Assembly: GCA_025450375.1 (NCBI GenBank)
Contig: JANWHO010000018.1
Coordinates: 1 to 6,575, forward strand
Length of the DNA stretch: 6,575 nucleotides
Reading direction: 5' to 3'
Source: Chloroflexota bacterium
GTDB taxonomy: Bacteria; Chloroflexota; UBA5177; JANWHV01
Below, one piece after another: positions 5,236 to 6,575 of the stretch. Below the pieces are notes generated by a model, which made no database searches, had not been told where the DNA came from, and saw nothing but the letters and a program-made list of their open reading frames with translations. Made by a program: the position numbers and the translations under genes. How positions within the stretch are numbered: the first letter of the stretch is position 1; each line of letters starts with the position of its first letter.

Positions 5236-6575
5236 CTACTCGTGGCGGGGGGTGATCCCCGACCAGACGCCCGCCTGGGGATCGGCGGCGGAGCTGGTCC
5301 AGCCGTCCTCCAAGGGCGCTCCACCCGCCGGGTACGCCTGATCGTCCCCATTGGCGGCGATCTCGTCCCCAGAATCCAGGTCCGCGTCCTCGCTGTAGTC
5401 GAAAGTCAAGGGCATAACCTCGATCTCCGGCTGGTAGTCGGGGAACAACCGTTTGAGATCCCACTCGGTGATCCACCAGCGAATATACTCGCGCATTGAG
5501 GTGCTGGTGGCGAAGGGCGCCGATCCCACGGCCGGCGGCTCCCAGCCGTACGCCACGCCGTGCAGTACGCGCACCTGTTCGTAGGTGCGGCGCACCGTGT
5601 TCCGGCTCGGGGCCGGGATGCGAAGGGGGCGGCCAATCAGGCGCATCCCCCGTTCGGCATGAGGCGCAAGCTCCCGCTCAACCTCGCGGGGACTGGATCG
5701 CAGCTTATTCGGCACGTTTTCTCGGTCGCGACGCCCCTCCAGCAGCGCGGCCTCGAAGTCGGAGGTAATGGCGAACACCGAGATGAGACCGGGATACGAA
5801 TCCCCTTTGATCCCACCCGTCCAGCGGGCCAGCTCGGCGTACGAGCGCCCCCGTTGGGCCAGGCTGTAGCGGCCAATCAACTCCACCTCATCCACCAGGA
5901 GCACCCAGCCCTTGTGGCCTGCCGCGAGCATCAACTGGGCCGCGAAGCGGAATCGCTGGAACGCCAGACCCCTGGGGTCGATTCGGTCGAACAAATAGGT
6001 CGCCCGCTCACCGCGCTCCCTGAGGGCACGTTTCAGGTCGCCGATCTGGATCGGATCGCCCGCCCAGAAGGCGAGAATGCGCTCGAAAGTCTCCGGGTCA
6101 AGACGGCGGGCGTGCTCGAACAGATTCAGACTGGCGGCGAAGCGTTGGTTCAGCGCCTCCGGGCGCGCTTGTTGCACCCAGGTATAAAAATCGAGGAAGG
6201 ACTGCTCACGCGGCTGCAATTCCTCGGCGATCAGAGACACCGCGGCCCCGCGTCGTTGCGGGATCATGGCGGCGCCAATCGCGGCGCGGAACAGCTTGAT
6301 CGGGTCGTAGAGCGGCGTCTCCTTGCTGATCACGACCTTGCTGGTCACATAGCCTTGCGCCAGGGCACGGTGCTGGAGGCTCTCTAACAGGTGGGACTTC
6401 CCCACGCCGAAGTTGCCGGCCAGGAGAAACCCCGATGGACCGGTGACTTCTGGGGCCTGCTCCTGTACGGACTCCAGCAGGTGCTGGAAGCGATCCTCGA
6501 TCTCTGGCGCCGTGGAGCCAAGGGCGCTCACCGCGTCGCGGCTCGGCACCCCTGCCCGCAGCGCTTCGATGGCGC
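5236..6575 (-). CDS. BrxD-like (DUF2791) P-loop ATPase, 5' end outside window
   Basis: The frame is open to the right edge. The eight full codons before the GTG at 6549 read AIEALRAG, followed by VPSRDAVSALGS, the usual opening of this family, so only a few N-terminal residues are missing. Counting from that GTG, the Walker A motif is AGNFGVGKSHLLE (44-56), the Walker B motif is WVLLVDEVEL (215-224), and a sensor-1-like strand is ISVFAITSDF (256-265). The C-terminal signature MREYIRWWITEWDLKRLFPD lies at 352-371. This is the ATP-binding domain known from BrxD of BREX defence and from Ter-associated helicase loci; it probably acts as an oligomeric AAA-type regulatory or loading ATPase, with target unknown. 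After residue 383 a roughly 54-residue acidic, low-complexity tail looks disordered. The gene lies upstream of and tightly coupled to the 188-residue protein and the SNF2 helicase. Classical BREX partners (PglX, PglZ, BrxC, BrxL) are not in the window, so the symbol brxD is not used. Confidence 0.9.
   Translation of the reverse strand, partial: AIEALRAGVPSRDAVSALGSTAPEIEDRFQHLLESVQEQAPEVTGPSGFLLAGNFGVGKSHLLESLQHRALAQGYVTSKVVISKETPLYDPIKLFRAAIGAAMIPQRRGAAVSLIAEELQPREQSFLDFYTWVQQARPEALNQRFAASLNLFEHARRLDPETFERILAFWAGDPIQIGDLKRALRERGERATYLFDRIDPRGLAFQRFRFAAQLMLAAGHKGWVLLVDEVELIGRYSLAQRGRSYAELARWTGGIKGDSYPGLISVFAITSDFEAALLEGRRDRENVPNKLRSSPREVERELAPHAERGMRLIGRPLRIPAPSRNTVRRTYEQVRVLHGVAYGWEPPAVGSAPFATSTSMREYIRWWITEWDLKRLFPDYQPEIEVMPLTFDYSEDADLDSGDEIAANGDDQAYPAGGAPLEDGWTSSAADPQAGVWSGITPRHE

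Noticed and set aside
5236..6575. Calling the locus a BREX system because of the BrxD-like ATPase
   Set aside because: No PglX, PglZ, BrxC, BrxL or Lhr-like BrxHI is present in the window, and the helicase is SNF2 type.

Overview
The window is GC-rich bacterial DNA with dense coding, short intergenic gaps and no RNA genes, CRISPR arrays or transposases that I can see. A Uma2-type nuclease, a ThuA/Gfo-Idh sugar pair and a BrxD-like ATPase with an SNF2 helicase would suit a Chloroflexota (Thermomicrobia-like) bacterium. That assignment is a guess from gene content, not from a marker gene.

Layout, left to right. (1) Positions 1-158 (+) hold the last 51 codons of an aldo/keto reductase whose start lies outside the window. 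(2) Facing it, on the minus strand, is a two-gene sugar operon read from right to left: a ThuA-like protein (1298-1981), then a Gfo/Idh/MocA dehydrogenase (192-1301). The two overlap by ATGA. A strong hairpin (180-209) sits where the aldo/keto reductase and the dehydrogenase converge. (3) After a 124-bp divergent gap comes a single plus-strand Uma2-family nuclease-fold gene (2106-2756). (4) A 111-bp convergent gap with a perfect 10-bp hairpin (2812-2836) separates it from a minus-strand operon that fills the rest: a BrxD/DUF2791-type P-loop ATPase (5236 to beyond 6575, lacking its first codons), an unrecognised 188-residue protein (4664-5230), and a compact SNF2 helicase (2868-4667). These three are spaced by 5 nt and by an ATGA overlap, so they are almost certainly co-transcribed and translationally coupled.

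How the genes work together. The left part looks like carbohydrate redox metabolism. The Gfo/Idh plus ThuA pair recalls thuB/thuA of rhizobia (oxidation of disaccharides to 3-keto sugars), and the aldo/keto reductase may belong to the same theme. The right part looks like a DNA-processing or genome-defence module: a regulatory AAA-like ATPase of the kind found in BREX and Ter-associated systems, an SF2 DNA translocase and a small partner of unknown function. No methyltransferase, PglZ phosphatase, BrxL or TerB domain is visible, so it is not a recognisable BREX or DISARM locus within this window. Other components may lie upstream, beyond 6575. This ATPase / small protein / SNF2 triad is the most interesting content.
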